This document shows positions 1 to 8,046 of a stretch of DNA of 23,161 nucleotides, piece after piece. A program made the translations under genes and the position numbers. Below the pieces are notes generated by a model. That model was not told the DNA's origin, did not search any database, and saw only the letters and a list, made by a program, of their open reading frames with translations. This DNA is from a virus, in the IMG/VR virus record IMGVR_UViG_3300002242_000758, positions 6,185 to 29,345 of that record; one strand, written 5' to 3'. The first letter of the stretch is position 1. Each line of letters begins with the position of its first letter.

Positions 1-987
1 AAGAAATTAAGAATAAAATATGATGCATTTTATAATAGAGTAGTAAAAGCTGTAACTGAATTAGTTACTCCTAGTTTTGTAGCTATTGACAGTTTGACTG
101 AACTAGAATCATCTAAGACAGCTGATGTTGTTTTAAATGGAGATATAGATTCTAGTAATGTCGTATTTGCGCAACAAGGTCTGTTTAAAACTAAATTTAT
201 CAAAGACTTACCGAGAATGTCTAATAAAGCTAATATATATTTCTTATTAACTGCTCATGTTGGTAAGGATATACAATTAGCAGCTAGTCCATATGCGCCT
301 AAGCCTACTAAGGCTCTCCAGTTTATAAAACATGGAGAAAAAATAAAAGGCGTAAGTGATAAATTATTTTTCCTATCTTCACATTTGTGGCAATCTAGCT
401 CAACAACACCTCTAATAAATCAATCAACTAAGGGTCCCGAATATCCTATAAATGAAACTGATAATAATACGGATCTATTTTTAGTTAGATTATTGATGTT
501 AAGATCAAAATCTGGTCCTTCTGGAATAACAGTAGACCTCATAGTTAGCCAAAAAGAAGGGGTTCTACCTAGTTTATCTGAATTCCATTTTATCAAAACT
601 ATGAAATATGGATTAGAAGGAAGTAATAGAAGTTATGCACTATCCCTTTATCCTAATTGTAAATTATCTAGGACTACTGTAAGAGGTAAAATAGAAAAAG
701 ATCCTAAACTTAGAAGAGCACTAAATATAACTGCTGAAATGTTGCAAATGACACAGTATATGCAGCAATATAAAAAATATTTCTGTACACCAGCCGAGCT
801 ATATGAAGATATTAAAAAACAAGGGTATGATTGGGATGATATTTTAGAAAATACAAGAGGATGGTGGACTATAAAAAATTACAGTACTAAATCTAAATTC
901 CTGTCTACTTTAGATTTATTAAAAATGAGAGTAGGGGAATATACCCCATATTGGTATAAGAAAGATAAAAAAGGAGCTAAAAAATGA
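1..987 (+). CDS. RecA-like ATPase/recombinase (UvsX-type), C-terminal part, 5' truncated
   Basis: The reading frame is open from base 1, so the gene starts upstream of the window; the first in-frame alternative start, TTG at 94, has no ribosome binding site and cuts into the ATPase core. The visible protein begins shortly before a Walker B-like strand, FVAIDSLTEL, followed by a strand NIYFLLTAHVGK that fits the RecA sensor region. Further on come KIKGVSDKLFFLSS and RSKSGPSG, then a C-terminal helical part with KLSRTTVRGKI. This order matches the RecA-like recombinases annotated in jumbo myophages; I recall it from that family and did not search. Expected role: strand exchange in recombination-dependent replication. 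A DnaB-type helicase is the main alternative because the Walker A region is outside the window. The stop overlaps the next start (ATGA), indicating translational coupling. Confidence 0.6.
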   Translation, partial: KKLRIKYDAFYNRVVKAVTELVTPSFVAIDSLTELESSKTADVVLNGDIDSSNVVFAQQGLFKTKFIKDLPRMSNKANIYFLLTAHVGKDIQLAASPYAPKPTKALQFIKHGEKIKGVSDKLFFLSSHLWQSSSTTPLINQSTKGPEYPINETDNNTDLFLVRLLMLRSKSGPSGITVDLIVSQKEGVLPSLSEFHFIKTMKYGLEGSNRSYALSLYPNCKLSRTTVRGKIEKDPKLRRALNITAEMLQMTQYMQQYKKYFCTPAELYEDIKKQGYDWDDILENTRGWWTIKNYSTKSKFLSTLDLLKMRVGEYTPYWYKKDKKGAKK

Positions 988-1391
988 AAAAAAAGTTACC
1001 AATTAGAGAGCCTCTTACTAATAAAGAGGCCATAGAACTTAATGATGAACTTTATAAAATGTCTCAAGAATTATATCTAAAAGATAGTAGTCATGGGGAT
1101 CTATTGTTTAAATTCTTAACTAGATTAAGAGCGAATAATGAAAAAGCTTATGAAATATTAAGTAATTATATATTCAGCATAGATCCTAATATATCTGATA
1201 AAAATTCTCTTATACAAAAAATTACCATTAATAAGGTTTTAATTTCTTATCTATTAACAATAGCAGCTGTATCTGGTATTGATGTAAGTAATGCGCTTAC
1301 TGGGTGTGATAATGGTTTTAAAGAGGATGTTTGGCTAGATGGTGTCTTTGAATTAGTATTGCCAGTTATTTTGAATAATTTAGATATATAA
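984..1391 (+). CDS. Hypothetical protein, 135 aa
   Basis: The start ATG overlaps the upstream stop codon as ATGA, and GGAG lies 8 nt upstream inside the end of the recombinase gene, so the two are translationally coupled. The protein is mostly helical by composition: a charged N-terminus (MKKKLPIREPLTNKEAIELN) followed by amphipathic segments and one short hydrophobic stretch around residues 85-98 (VLISYLLTIAAVSG) that is probably buried rather than membrane-spanning. I recognise no motif. Position between a recombinase and a possible RNA polymerase fragment hints at a DNA-transaction accessory role, but that is inference from context only. Confidence 0.75.
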   Translation: MKKKLPIREPLTNKEAIELNDELYKMSQELYLKDSSHGDLLFKFLTRLRANNEKAYEILSNYIFSIDPNISDKNSLIQKITINKVLISYLLTIAAVSGIDVSNALTGCDNGFKEDVWLDGVFELVLPVILNNLDI

Positions 1392-1401
1392 AGGAATAAT
1401 A

Positions 1402-2115
1402 ATGGAAAGAATCTATAGAGTTAAGAAGAGCGGTGATGATGCTAAATCATCTGATCCAAAACTGATCGCCAAGTTATCAGGTAGTTTGCCTATATTATAT
1501 TTGACTGGTAATTTTATAGATAGGTATAAGATAGAAGAAACAGATACTATTTTTAATAATAGTCCAAATAGTGTATATCTAGAAGATGCCAATAATACAG
1601 AACTTGATGTATTGGCAGAAGTATTTAGTGCGAATAGAAATGAAAATTTATTATTAGTAGATAGTACTAAGAATAGACTTACTATTTTTAATGGAGTAAA
1701 TGATTTTGTGCCAGATCATTTTGCAAATAATCAGATCTATGTTCATGCTTACGATGTAGGAGGGACTTCTCTCCATTATGGCAGTGGTGAAACAATTACA
1801 CTACCTACAAGTACCAATATGGGTAAATTTTCATATACTAAATCCGTTAATAATCTTTCAAAAGCCAAAAAGTATACATTAACTCTACCAGGCATGAGAA
1901 TAGGATCTATGATAGATGATGTAAGATACACGGGTTCTGGTATAAAAGAAAATGTTACTATATTAACTATTTTGGAATTAGATGTAGATGAACTACAATT
2001 AGATACAAAAGAGTTAACCCTTTATACTATTTATTCCAGTGATTTTTTCCGTAATAAATTAAGAATTATTGGAAGAAATTTAGATGTAAACAAAATCCAT
2101 ATACCTTTAATTTAA
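1402..2115 (+). CDS. Hypothetical protein, 237 aa, beta-rich
   Basis: It begins 10 nt after the preceding stop with AAAGGA placed 5-6 nt before the ATG. The protein is rich in short beta-strand-like segments alternating with Asn/Asp/Gly/Ser loops (for example residues 25-40 and 140-165), a composition common in phage virion or single-strand-DNA-binding beta folds. No catalytic motif, signal peptide or transmembrane segment is visible. The operon places it between the RecA-like gene and the beta-subunit-like gene. I do not recognise the family. Confidence 0.75.
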   Translation: MERIYRVKKSGDDAKSSDPKLIAKLSGSLPILYLTGNFIDRYKIEETDTIFNNSPNSVYLEDANNTELDVLAEVFSANRNENLLLVDSTKNRLTIFNGVNDFVPDHFANNQIYVHAYDVGGTSLHYGSGETITLPTSTNMGKFSYTKSVNNLSKAKKYTLTLPGMRIGSMIDDVRYTGSGIKENVTILTILELDVDELQLDTKELTLYTIYSSDFFRNKLRIIGRNLDVNKIHIPLI

Positions 2116-2125
2116 AGGCTGATAT

Positions 2126-2800
2126 ATGTCTAAGAAAGATAAAAGAAAGAAGGTAGAGAAGTTTATTTTAGAATGGATGGATAAATTAACTGGTACAGAT
2201 TTTAATCGTAAGCTTTACGAAGAATTATTTAAAAAAATGGATGATGAAGAATTCGATGAGTTTATGAGGAAATTAAAAGCTGGGGCTATACTAAATGTTA
2301 TAGTCCCACATTATAAGGGTGCTACTAAAATCAGTTTAGAAAAAAATTTTAAACTTTATAAAGAACTTGGTAAGGATTTTTTTCAGTATCTTATTTATAA
2401 ACCAAAAGATCCTAAAAAACCTACTATAAAAAGTAAGTATAAATTCTTAACACTTTTACTTCCATTTAGAAGAACAAAACAAACAGCAGAAAAAGGTTTA
2501 TCAGTTCCTCTACACGATAAACAAATAGACGCCGTTACCGGGCAAGCTATAAACGATAGTAAAGGTTCTAAACTTAGTTATCCTGAAGTACAAGTTCTTA
2601 ATGGTATGGGATTAAAAGATAGTGTTACAGAACTTTTTAGCGATAGAGGTGGGTCTGATAGTGGTAGATTGTTGAAACAGTTATTGATTAAATATGGAAA
2701 GGCATCTAAAAACGTTTTAGAGTATTATGATAGTGGAACATTGTCTACTAAATCTCTTAAAAACTATTTTAATGGTATGCATCTAAAAATAAATCTTTAG
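2126..2800 (+). CDS. Small protein with RNA polymerase beta-subunit C-terminus-like region
   Basis: The 224-aa product has a lysine-rich helical N-terminal half (about residues 1-100). The C-terminal half can be laid along the end of bacterial RpoB: DKQIDAVTGQ (131-140) against the DDK-I/M-HARSTG stretch, then a Gly/Lys loop, then SYPEVQVLNGMGLKDSVTEL (151-170) against [20 protein letters not shown], then RGGSDSGR (174-181) against KSDDVNGR, and a closing STKSLKNYFNGMHLKINL against ESFNVLLKEIRSLGINIEL. The match was made by eye, is low in identity and needs profile confirmation. If real, this is a split RNAP fragment analogous in concept to the fragmented multisubunit RNAPs of phiKZ-like phages. 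It could instead be an unrelated conserved jumbo-phage protein. It is the last gene of the plus-strand unit, ending in a hairpin. Confidence 0.45.
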   Translation: MSKKDKRKKVEKFILEWMDKLTGTDFNRKLYEELFKKMDDEEFDEFMRKLKAGAILNVIVPHYKGATKISLEKNFKLYKELGKDFFQYLIYKPKDPKKPTIKSKYKFLTLLLPFRRTKQTAEKGLSVPLHDKQIDAVTGQAINDSKGSKLSYPEVQVLNGMGLKDSVTELFSDRGGSDSGRLLKQLLIKYGKASKNVLEYYDSGTLSTKSLKNYFNGMHLKINL

Positions 2801-2827
2801 TGTGTAAGGGTATTGCCCCTACACACT
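2799..2827. terminator. Bidirectional hairpin terminator between convergent genes
   Basis: The inverted repeat AGTGTGTA-a-GGG / CCC-c-TACACACT has a 5-nt loop (TATTG). It overlaps the stop codon of the plus-strand gene ending at 2800. A second small AGAAAA/TTTTCT dyad follows at about 2829-2842. The convergent minus-strand gene ends at 2847, so one hairpin can serve both strands. T-runs are modest on both sides. Confidence 0.65.
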
Positions 2828-2846
2828 GAGAAAATCTTTTCTTTAT

Positions 2847-4919
2847 CTAGTTAAGAGGATAAACTTTACTAATATAACCATATATACCTACCTCATCATT
2901 AATGGTATCATCTCTCCAAAGAATAGGCATGTTACCAGTAGGAAATGATTGCGTTATATTTTTATCTATATATGTTATCTCATTATCATTACGTTGGTAT
3001 AGATTTGTTATAGGATATATTTGATCTCCTACTATATCTATAGTTGTAAACATTGCATCTTTTACTTCTAAGTATGATTTATAGCCTAAATTTATATTAT
3101 TATGTCCAGAATTAGCAACATATGTTTTTGCATGATTTATGTCCATGAGTAATTGGACTGTATAAGAGGTATTTTTATCAAAAATATTAATAACTTTTTT
3201 ATAGTTCTCTATTAGTTCTTTAAGACTGTTATATTCGATATCCACTATAGAGTATATTAAATTTTCAAAAATTATATCATGCGTTTTTTCATTAAGTAGG
3301 CTATCATACTCATAACTTTTTAATTTACGCTCTAATGTATCTATATTATATTCCTCTATGTAAGGCGTGAATATGAAATCTGTTAGCGTCATAATGTCAG
3401 TCTTTGCAGTATTATCTACTACATTCGACATAAGAGTCCATATTTTTTTGTAAATTAAAATAACCGAATTTATATAGTCTGTTAAATCATCTTTATTGTA
3501 TATATAATCAGGGCTATCTTTATCCTTTAAAATATAATCAAGTATTTTACTATTCTTACTTTTGTACCATGTTGATGATATTGCAGTATCTTTATTTATT
3601 GTATAGTTCAATTTACCCCCATATTTTATTTCGAATGTTTTTGTTGTTAAATTATTAAGTTTGTATAATAAATATACTAAAAGTATTTTAACCTGTTCTG
3701 GTGATAGCTTAAAAATTTTACTATCGATAGGATCGTAGAAATCTACATAGTGTGTCATTTTGTTATCATTAATTAAACTTATTACATTTCCTATAATTAT
3801 ACTAAGAATAGATTCATCTGTTAATCTAATTTTATTAGGTCTATCTATCAAGAATAATTTAGTAGCACTATTATAAATAAAATCAGTTTGTAGTATATTT
3901 TTATATTGTTCTGGATCTAATATAGGATATTTTGGTATTTGTTTATTATCCTTAAAAAGTTTATTAACAGCTTCTAATGTATAGGTTTTATTTAGGATAT
4001 TAAAAACTGAGTCATTAGCTTTAGCTACAGTTAAATTAACTCCAGTCTCTACAAATCCTTTAGTTATATCTTTATAATTATCTTCTATATATATTAATCT
4101 ATTTTTCTTAAGTATACCTTTACCTATACCTATATTGTTTTTATCAAAAAGGTCTATAAGAACATTTTCTAATATCTCATTTTGTCCTATATTATGCTTC
4201 ATTCTGTTAAGATTACCATAAAACCATACATTAGTACTAGTGTTAAGTATGTCTATATCATTAGCTAAATATTTATACGACATAAAATGTAAATTTCTAT
4301 GGAAATCATCAGCTTTATATGTTAGGACATGTTTTAATTTTATAGAAAGTATAAAATTAAATAGAAATGTATATAGGGTATTTAATAATGCTGGCAAATA
4401 TAATTCATCAGTCATATAGTATCTATTATTATAATTATGCATGAAATTATCTACAAACTGATTTAAACTAGATATAATATCTACTTCATTGTCTTCTATA
4501 AAAGAAACATCATATGCTAATATACTATAATTAGGGGCCTTTATACAATCATCTATATCTAAATTATATAATAACCCCTTTATGTAGTCACTCATTCCTG
4601 GATTCATTTTTAAAGTCTCTGTATAGTATGTATCAAACTTTAAAAGTTCTCTTTTAATATTTGGATTATGTATAAGTAAATCCGGAGTTAATTCTATTAT
4701 ATCGGGGCTATCTAGTCTTTTAATGACGACCTTTGGATCTATAAGATTTTTCATACCTGCAATGTTTTGATAATATTTACTGTCTTTTAGTTCGGGAGTC
4801 GGTCTACCATATTTCACATAAAACTGATAATTCTGATGGACTCGTATCTCGTCTATTTTTATAACAAGACTTTTAATGAAATTAATAGTTCTTTTATAAT
4901 ATGTGGTTAAATCTATCAT
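2847..4919 (-). CDS. Large protein of unknown function, possibly virion-associated, 690 aa
   Basis: I place the start at the ATG at 4919 (protein beginning MIDLTTYYKR) because GGAG sits 6 nt upstream at 4929-4926; the ATG at 4931 would lie upstream of that ribosome binding site. The protein is rich in Asn, Tyr, Ile, Asp and Lys and looks mainly helical. It has no P-loop, nuclease or protease motif and no signal peptide. The stretch around residues 180-205 (LPALLNTLYTFLFNFILSIKLK) is hydrophobic but is interrupted by polar residues. It is a monocistronic unit diverging from the portal gene through a shared palindromic promoter-like element, which suggests co-expression with virion genes. Function unknown. 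Confidence 0.8.
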   Translation of the reverse strand: MIDLTTYYKRTINFIKSLVIKIDEIRVHQNYQFYVKYGRPTPELKDSKYYQNIAGMKNLIDPKVVIKRLDSPDIIELTPDLLIHNPNIKRELLKFDTYYTETLKMNPGMSDYIKGLLYNLDIDDCIKAPNYSILAYDVSFIEDNEVDIISSLNQFVDNFMHNYNNRYYMTDELYLPALLNTLYTFLFNFILSIKLKHVLTYKADDFHRNLHFMSYKYLANDIDILNTSTNVWFYGNLNRMKHNIGQNEILENVLIDLFDKNNIGIGKGILKKNRLIYIEDNYKDITKGFVETGVNLTVAKANDSVFNILNKTYTLEAVNKLFKDNKQIPKYPILDPEQYKNILQTDFIYNSATKLFLIDRPNKIRLTDESILSIIIGNVISLINDNKMTHYVDFYDPIDSKIFKLSPEQVKILLVYLLYKLNNLTTKTFEIKYGGKLNYTINKDTAISSTWYKSKNSKILDYILKDKDSPDYIYNKDDLTDYINSVILIYKKIWTLMSNVVDNTAKTDIMTLTDFIFTPYIEEYNIDTLERKLKSYEYDSLLNEKTHDIIFENLIYSIVDIEYNSLKELIENYKKVINIFDKNTSYTVQLLMDINHAKTYVANSGHNNINLGYKSYLEVKDAMFTTIDIVGDQIYPITNLYQRNDNEITYIDKNITQSFPTGNMPILWRDDTINDEVGIYGYISKVYPLN

Positions 4920-4936
4920 AGTTAGCTCCATTTTAG

Positions 4937-4951
4937 TTTGAAATTTTCAAA
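4937..4951. promoter_or_regulatory. TTTGAAA dyad, candidate divergent promoter/operator
   Basis: TTTGAAA-T-TTTCAAA is a perfect 7-bp-arm palindrome lying between the divergent starts at 4919 (minus) and 4965 (plus). Each strand therefore has a TTTGAAA about 21-25 nt before its start codon, just ahead of the ribosome binding site. The same heptamer occurs at comparable positions upstream of the genes at 10697, 12840, 17075 and 17150. Promoter function is inferred from recurrence and position. Confidence 0.45.
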
Positions 4952-4964
4952 AAAAAGGATGTAT

Positions 4965-7340
4965 ATGCAGAAGAAAATATATGAGCCTACAATGTTTAAG
5001 GGTTCTAAGGAAAAAATAATAAAGAAAACAATAAAGACTATCGATGGTGAAAAAGTTGAAATAGATGGTAATGGGATTAATAGTTTTGTAAAACATGGTA
5101 GAAGTGTCGAATCAGTTATACAAGATATTCTAACCTTATTTCCAGATATCAACCTCTCTATAGAGACTATGGTATCTTTAATTTTATCCCCTAATGATAT
5201 GGGTGATCCTAAACTAACATTTAAGTTAGAAAATGCATACTTACCTAGTGATGTTAAGAATGCTATTATAGGAACGTTAACTACATATGTAAATAGTGAA
5301 TATAAGTTAGTATCAAAACTAGATGAGATTGTAACAGAATCCCTCTATACAAAAGGAGCGTATATCGAACTCAATATCCCTCCTAAGAATATATTAGATT
5401 TATTAAATATGGTAAGTAGAAAACCAAAAGTTGGGATAGAATCTGCTTTAAATAAAATATCATTTTTAAAGTTAGGAATAGGAGAAGAGGTAGTTGATAA
5501 AGAATACAATGTTGAAGTAACTGACAATCAAAGTTATCTTTTTATAGATTTAATAAATGAAGTTAAAATAAACTCTATAATAAATCATAGTATTTTAAAT
5601 AGAAATAATACAATAACTACTGGTTTAGAATCCCTAGTAAAATTAAATAATGATACTGCTGTAATTTCAGTAGATAAGGTAGGTTCTGGTAAACCTATCA
5701 TCAAAAAATTGTCTGCTAGTTCAGTAATGCCAGTATCCAGTAAAGACGACCCATCTATCCATTATGGATATTTTATTGTACTTGATGAAAATGGTAGACA
5801 GGTAGTTAATGCAGCTCCTACTTTAGATTATAAATCAGAAAAATATATCAAAGGCGTAAAAGACAATTTTAAAGGGGCCCCTACTGCACCTTCTACTAAT
5901 ATTAAAAAATTAGATAAATTTAGAGAGGTGCTTTTAAAGCAAATACTTAGTAAATATTTAGATAAATCTATTTATAAAGATTTAGTATCATTGGATATAG
6001 ATATAGATAATTCACTTATGGAATCTATAGCTGACTATATGTTAAAAAAATCCAAATTAAAGATAGTTTTTGTACCTCAGGAATTAGTTAGTTATTATGC
6101 AGTTAACTATAGGCCTAATGGTACTGGCGAGCCATTATTAGAAAGAATTATAACACTAGCTTCTATAAGAGGTATTATTCTATATACAAACTTATTATCA
6201 TTTGTTAAGAGTTCTCTTACTACAACTAATGTTAATGTAAATTTAGATCCAGATGATCCTAATTATAGGAAAACAGCAGAGCAGATTATGGCGTGGGTTC
6301 TTAAGAATAGGCAGATAGAACTACCTATAGGTCTATTAAAAGCTGAAGATTTCGTAGATTGGGCTAAAAAATTAGGTATATCATTTAACTTTAAGCATCC
6401 AGGGCTGCCTGATGTGGATATAGAAGTAGAAGAAAAAAATACTGAAATAAAACCTATAGATACTGATTTAAAAGAGACAGTAGATAAACATATAATAACA
6501 GCATTATTGTTAACCCCAGAAATGTTGGATAATGATTTTAATCCAGAGTTCGCTACTAGTATTATAGCTAAAAATAAATTGTTAGCTAAACGCGTCAAAA
6601 AGATTCAAAGAAAGTATGATGAACTTATGACTAAAGATATTGTTAAAAAATTAACATTAGATAGTAAAATAAAAGAAACTTTAAAAGACATTATAATAAA
6701 TAACGATAAGAAGATTAGATCTCTTTTAAAAGACAAAGATCCTAATATTGATGTTAAAGTTATTAAAAAGATAGATAAAGATGTATTGGCAGAATATGTT
6801 ATAAGTAGTATATATAAGAATTTAACAGTTACACTACCAGCTCCAGAAGTGACAGAAGACAGAAACTCTAAAGATCGATTAGACAACTTTTTAGATATGC
6901 TAGATACTATCTTAGATAAAATTCTAAGTACTGATCTTATTCCAGACGATCTTTTAGGTGATCTCGGTGATAAAGTAGATAATGTTAAAGATGCTATAAA
7001 AGTTATACTTATAAAAAGATTTGTGGATGAAAATAATATATTACCAGAAGTTACTAATATGTTTCTTCTAAACGAGGATGGTGAGCCTAATGATAATATA
7101 ATGGAAGATTTTAAATCTCATATAGACGCTATTTCTAAAATAATTATACCGTTTATTAAAGATAATACTAAATTTAAAAATAAGGTAGATGACAAATTAG
7201 ACAAAATAGAAAATGAAGATGAAGGTGGAGATGAAAATAATGAAACTGATTCTGGAGAAAACAATACTGGAGAAACTAACGCAGAGGGAGAGGGCAATAA
7301 CACTTTAGAAGAGCCTAATGAAAATAGTGAAGAAATATGA
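4965..7340 (+). CDS. Portal protein (head-tail vertex)
   Basis: The start is the ATG at 4965 (MQKKIYEP), 6 nt after the AAGG of an A-rich ribosome binding site; the TTG at 4938 and ATG at 4959 lie before or within that site. The 791-aa product follows the plan of large-phage portals: an N-terminal wing region, the motif VFVPQELVSYYAVNYRPNGTG near residue 370 onwards, then LLERI..LASIRGIILYTNLL, LDPDDPNYRKTAEQ, a segment DWAKKLGISFNFKHPGLPD, and TDLKETVDKHIITALLLTPEML followed by FATSIIAKNKLLAKRV, which resembles the portal stem/crown junction. The last ~50 residues are a very acidic Asn/Glu/Gly tail, likely disordered. It would form the dodecameric DNA channel. Family assignment is from remembered portal patterns; terminase, which often neighbours portals, is not in the window. 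Confidence 0.65.
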   Translation: MQKKIYEPTMFKGSKEKIIKKTIKTIDGEKVEIDGNGINSFVKHGRSVESVIQDILTLFPDINLSIETMVSLILSPNDMGDPKLTFKLENAYLPSDVKNAIIGTLTTYVNSEYKLVSKLDEIVTESLYTKGAYIELNIPPKNILDLLNMVSRKPKVGIESALNKISFLKLGIGEEVVDKEYNVEVTDNQSYLFIDLINEVKINSIINHSILNRNNTITTGLESLVKLNNDTAVISVDKVGSGKPIIKKLSASSVMPVSSKDDPSIHYGYFIVLDENGRQVVNAAPTLDYKSEKYIKGVKDNFKGAPTAPSTNIKKLDKFREVLLKQILSKYLDKSIYKDLVSLDIDIDNSLMESIADYMLKKSKLKIVFVPQELVSYYAVNYRPNGTGEPLLERIITLASIRGIILYTNLLSFVKSSLTTTNVNVNLDPDDPNYRKTAEQIMAWVLKNRQIELPIGLLKAEDFVDWAKKLGISFNFKHPGLPDVDIEVEEKNTEIKPIDTDLKETVDKHIITALLLTPEMLDNDFNPEFATSIIAKNKLLAKRVKKIQRKYDELMTKDIVKKLTLDSKIKETLKDIIINNDKKIRSLLKDKDPNIDVKVIKKIDKDVLAEYVISSIYKNLTVTLPAPEVTEDRNSKDRLDNFLDMLDTILDKILSTDLIPDDLLGDLGDKVDNVKDAIKVILIKRFVDENNILPEVTNMFLLNEDGEPNDNIMEDFKSHIDAISKIIIPFIKDNTKFKNKVDDKLDKIENEDEGGDENNETDSGENNTGETNAEGEGNNTLEEPNENSEEI

Positions 7341-7362
7341 TGATCATAATTAAAAAAATGTG

Positions 7363-7389
7363 ATAGAGTAGGATTTTTTCCTACTCTAT
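7363..7389 (+). terminator. Rho-independent terminator after portal gene
   Basis: Perfect 11-bp stem ATAGAGTAGGA / TCCTACTCTAT with a 5-T loop, followed about 11 nt later by a TATTTTTTTAT tract. It separates the portal gene from the next plus-strand unit. Confidence 0.7.
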
Positions 7390-7414
7390 TGTTAATTCTA
7401 TATTTTTTTATACT

Positions 7415-7440
7415 TATATTACTAATATGAGCCTAGAGCT
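7415..7440 (+). promoter_or_regulatory. Candidate strong virion promoter (class B motif)
   Basis: TATATTA followed by CTAATATGAGC and CTAGAGCT matches, without gaps, TATATTA followed by TTTATGTGAGC and ATAGGGCT at 10887-10912, upstream of the 599-aa virion gene. It lies after a terminator and 24 nt before the start codon at 7465, with AAAAGGAG in between. Two ungapped copies this similar in non-coding AT-rich DNA are unlikely by chance; promoter function is inferred. Confidence 0.45.
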
Positions 7441-7464
7441 TAAAAATTATTAAAAGGAGAAAAT

Positions 7465-8046
7465 ATGGCACTTATTCCAGTTAAAAAGGACCCTCGTACT
7501 GGGGCAGATATTATGTGGCAAGATAACGCTACAGGTAGGTATTATACGGTTAACCAGTATGGACAGACTGTGGAGGTAGACCAATATGGCAGGCCTATAC
7601 AACAGACACAGCCATATCAACAACCTATGCAGCAATATAATAATTATGGCGGCAACACTTATGGCAACCCATACTATAATCAACAAGCTATGAGACAACA
7701 ACCCCAACAGCCTATAACTAGTATAAGTGGTGGCTATAATCCACCTCCAACTTATGGTACTGTAAATGCAAGCGCGCCAACGCCATCCAGCTATAGAGGT
7801 AAAACAACCGCCCCTCAATATCAGCAATCACAACAGGCGTGTAACCCAACCCCAACTACACCTAAGCCAGAGCCTGTTGAAGTTTCAAAACCACAAGAAG
7901 TTATTAGTTTGGTAGATTATGAGCCAGAGCCTGGTTCTGAATTAGAACCACTTATAGATACTGATAAAAATAGCGTGGATATATCTATTAAAAGTACTAC
8001 TAGAGAATATAAATTTGTAGTAGCTAAGAAAGGAGAAGAACAATGA
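7465..8046 (+). CDS. Gln/Tyr/Pro/Asn-rich disordered protein, 193 aa
   Basis: AAAAGGAG lies 6 nt before the ATG. The N-terminal 22 residues look ordered (MALIPVKKDPRTGADIMWQD), followed by two short related units YYTVNQYGQTVEV and VDQYGRPIQQ, then a prion-like low-complexity stretch (about residues 45-125) dominated by Q, Y, N, P, G and T. Residues 130-165 are Pro/Glu-rich, and the end (SVDISIKSTTREYKFVVAKK) looks beta-like. The strong upstream motif shared with the 599-aa gene suggests abundant, virion-time expression. Its stop overlaps the next start as ATGA. Possible roles are a scaffold, assembly chaperone or flexible virion linker; none can be shown. Confidence 0.75.
   Translation: MALIPVKKDPRTGADIMWQDNATGRYYTVNQYGQTVEVDQYGRPIQQTQPYQQPMQQYNNYGGNTYGNPYYNQQAMRQQPQQPITSISGGYNPPPTYGTVNASAPTPSSYRGKTTAPQYQQSQQACNPTPTTPKPEPVEVSKPQEVISLVDYEPEPGSELEPLIDTDKNSVDISIKSTTREYKFVVAKKGEEQ

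Noticed and set aside
94-96. TTG as the start of the RecA-like gene
   Set aside because: The frame is open to base 1 and the residues upstream (PSFVAIDS) form the Walker B strand; no ribosome binding site precedes the TTG.
4929-4931. ATG at 4931 as start of the 690-aa minus-strand gene
   Set aside because: The only good Shine-Dalgarno (GGAG, 4929-4926) lies downstream of it and is 6 nt from the ATG at 4919.
4938-4961. TTG at 4938 or ATG at 4959 as portal start
   Set aside because: Both lie within or before the A-rich AAGG ribosome binding site; the ATG at 4965 has proper spacing.
4978-4995. ATATGAGCCTA resembling part of the class B motif inside the portal gene
   Set aside because: It is coding sequence (IYEPT), lacks the flanking TATATTA and TAG-R-GCT parts, and is not upstream of a gene start.
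6263-7303. Several minus-strand open frames opposite the portal gene
   Set aside because: Antisense shadows without ribosome binding sites, rich in Ser/Ile/Leu as expected from reverse reading of Asp/Asn/Lys codons.
7450-7827. 125-aa minus-strand open frame rich in Trp/Ile/Tyr
   Set aside because: It lies opposite the Q/Y-rich gene, has no ribosome binding site, and its composition is the mirror of the low-complexity codons.
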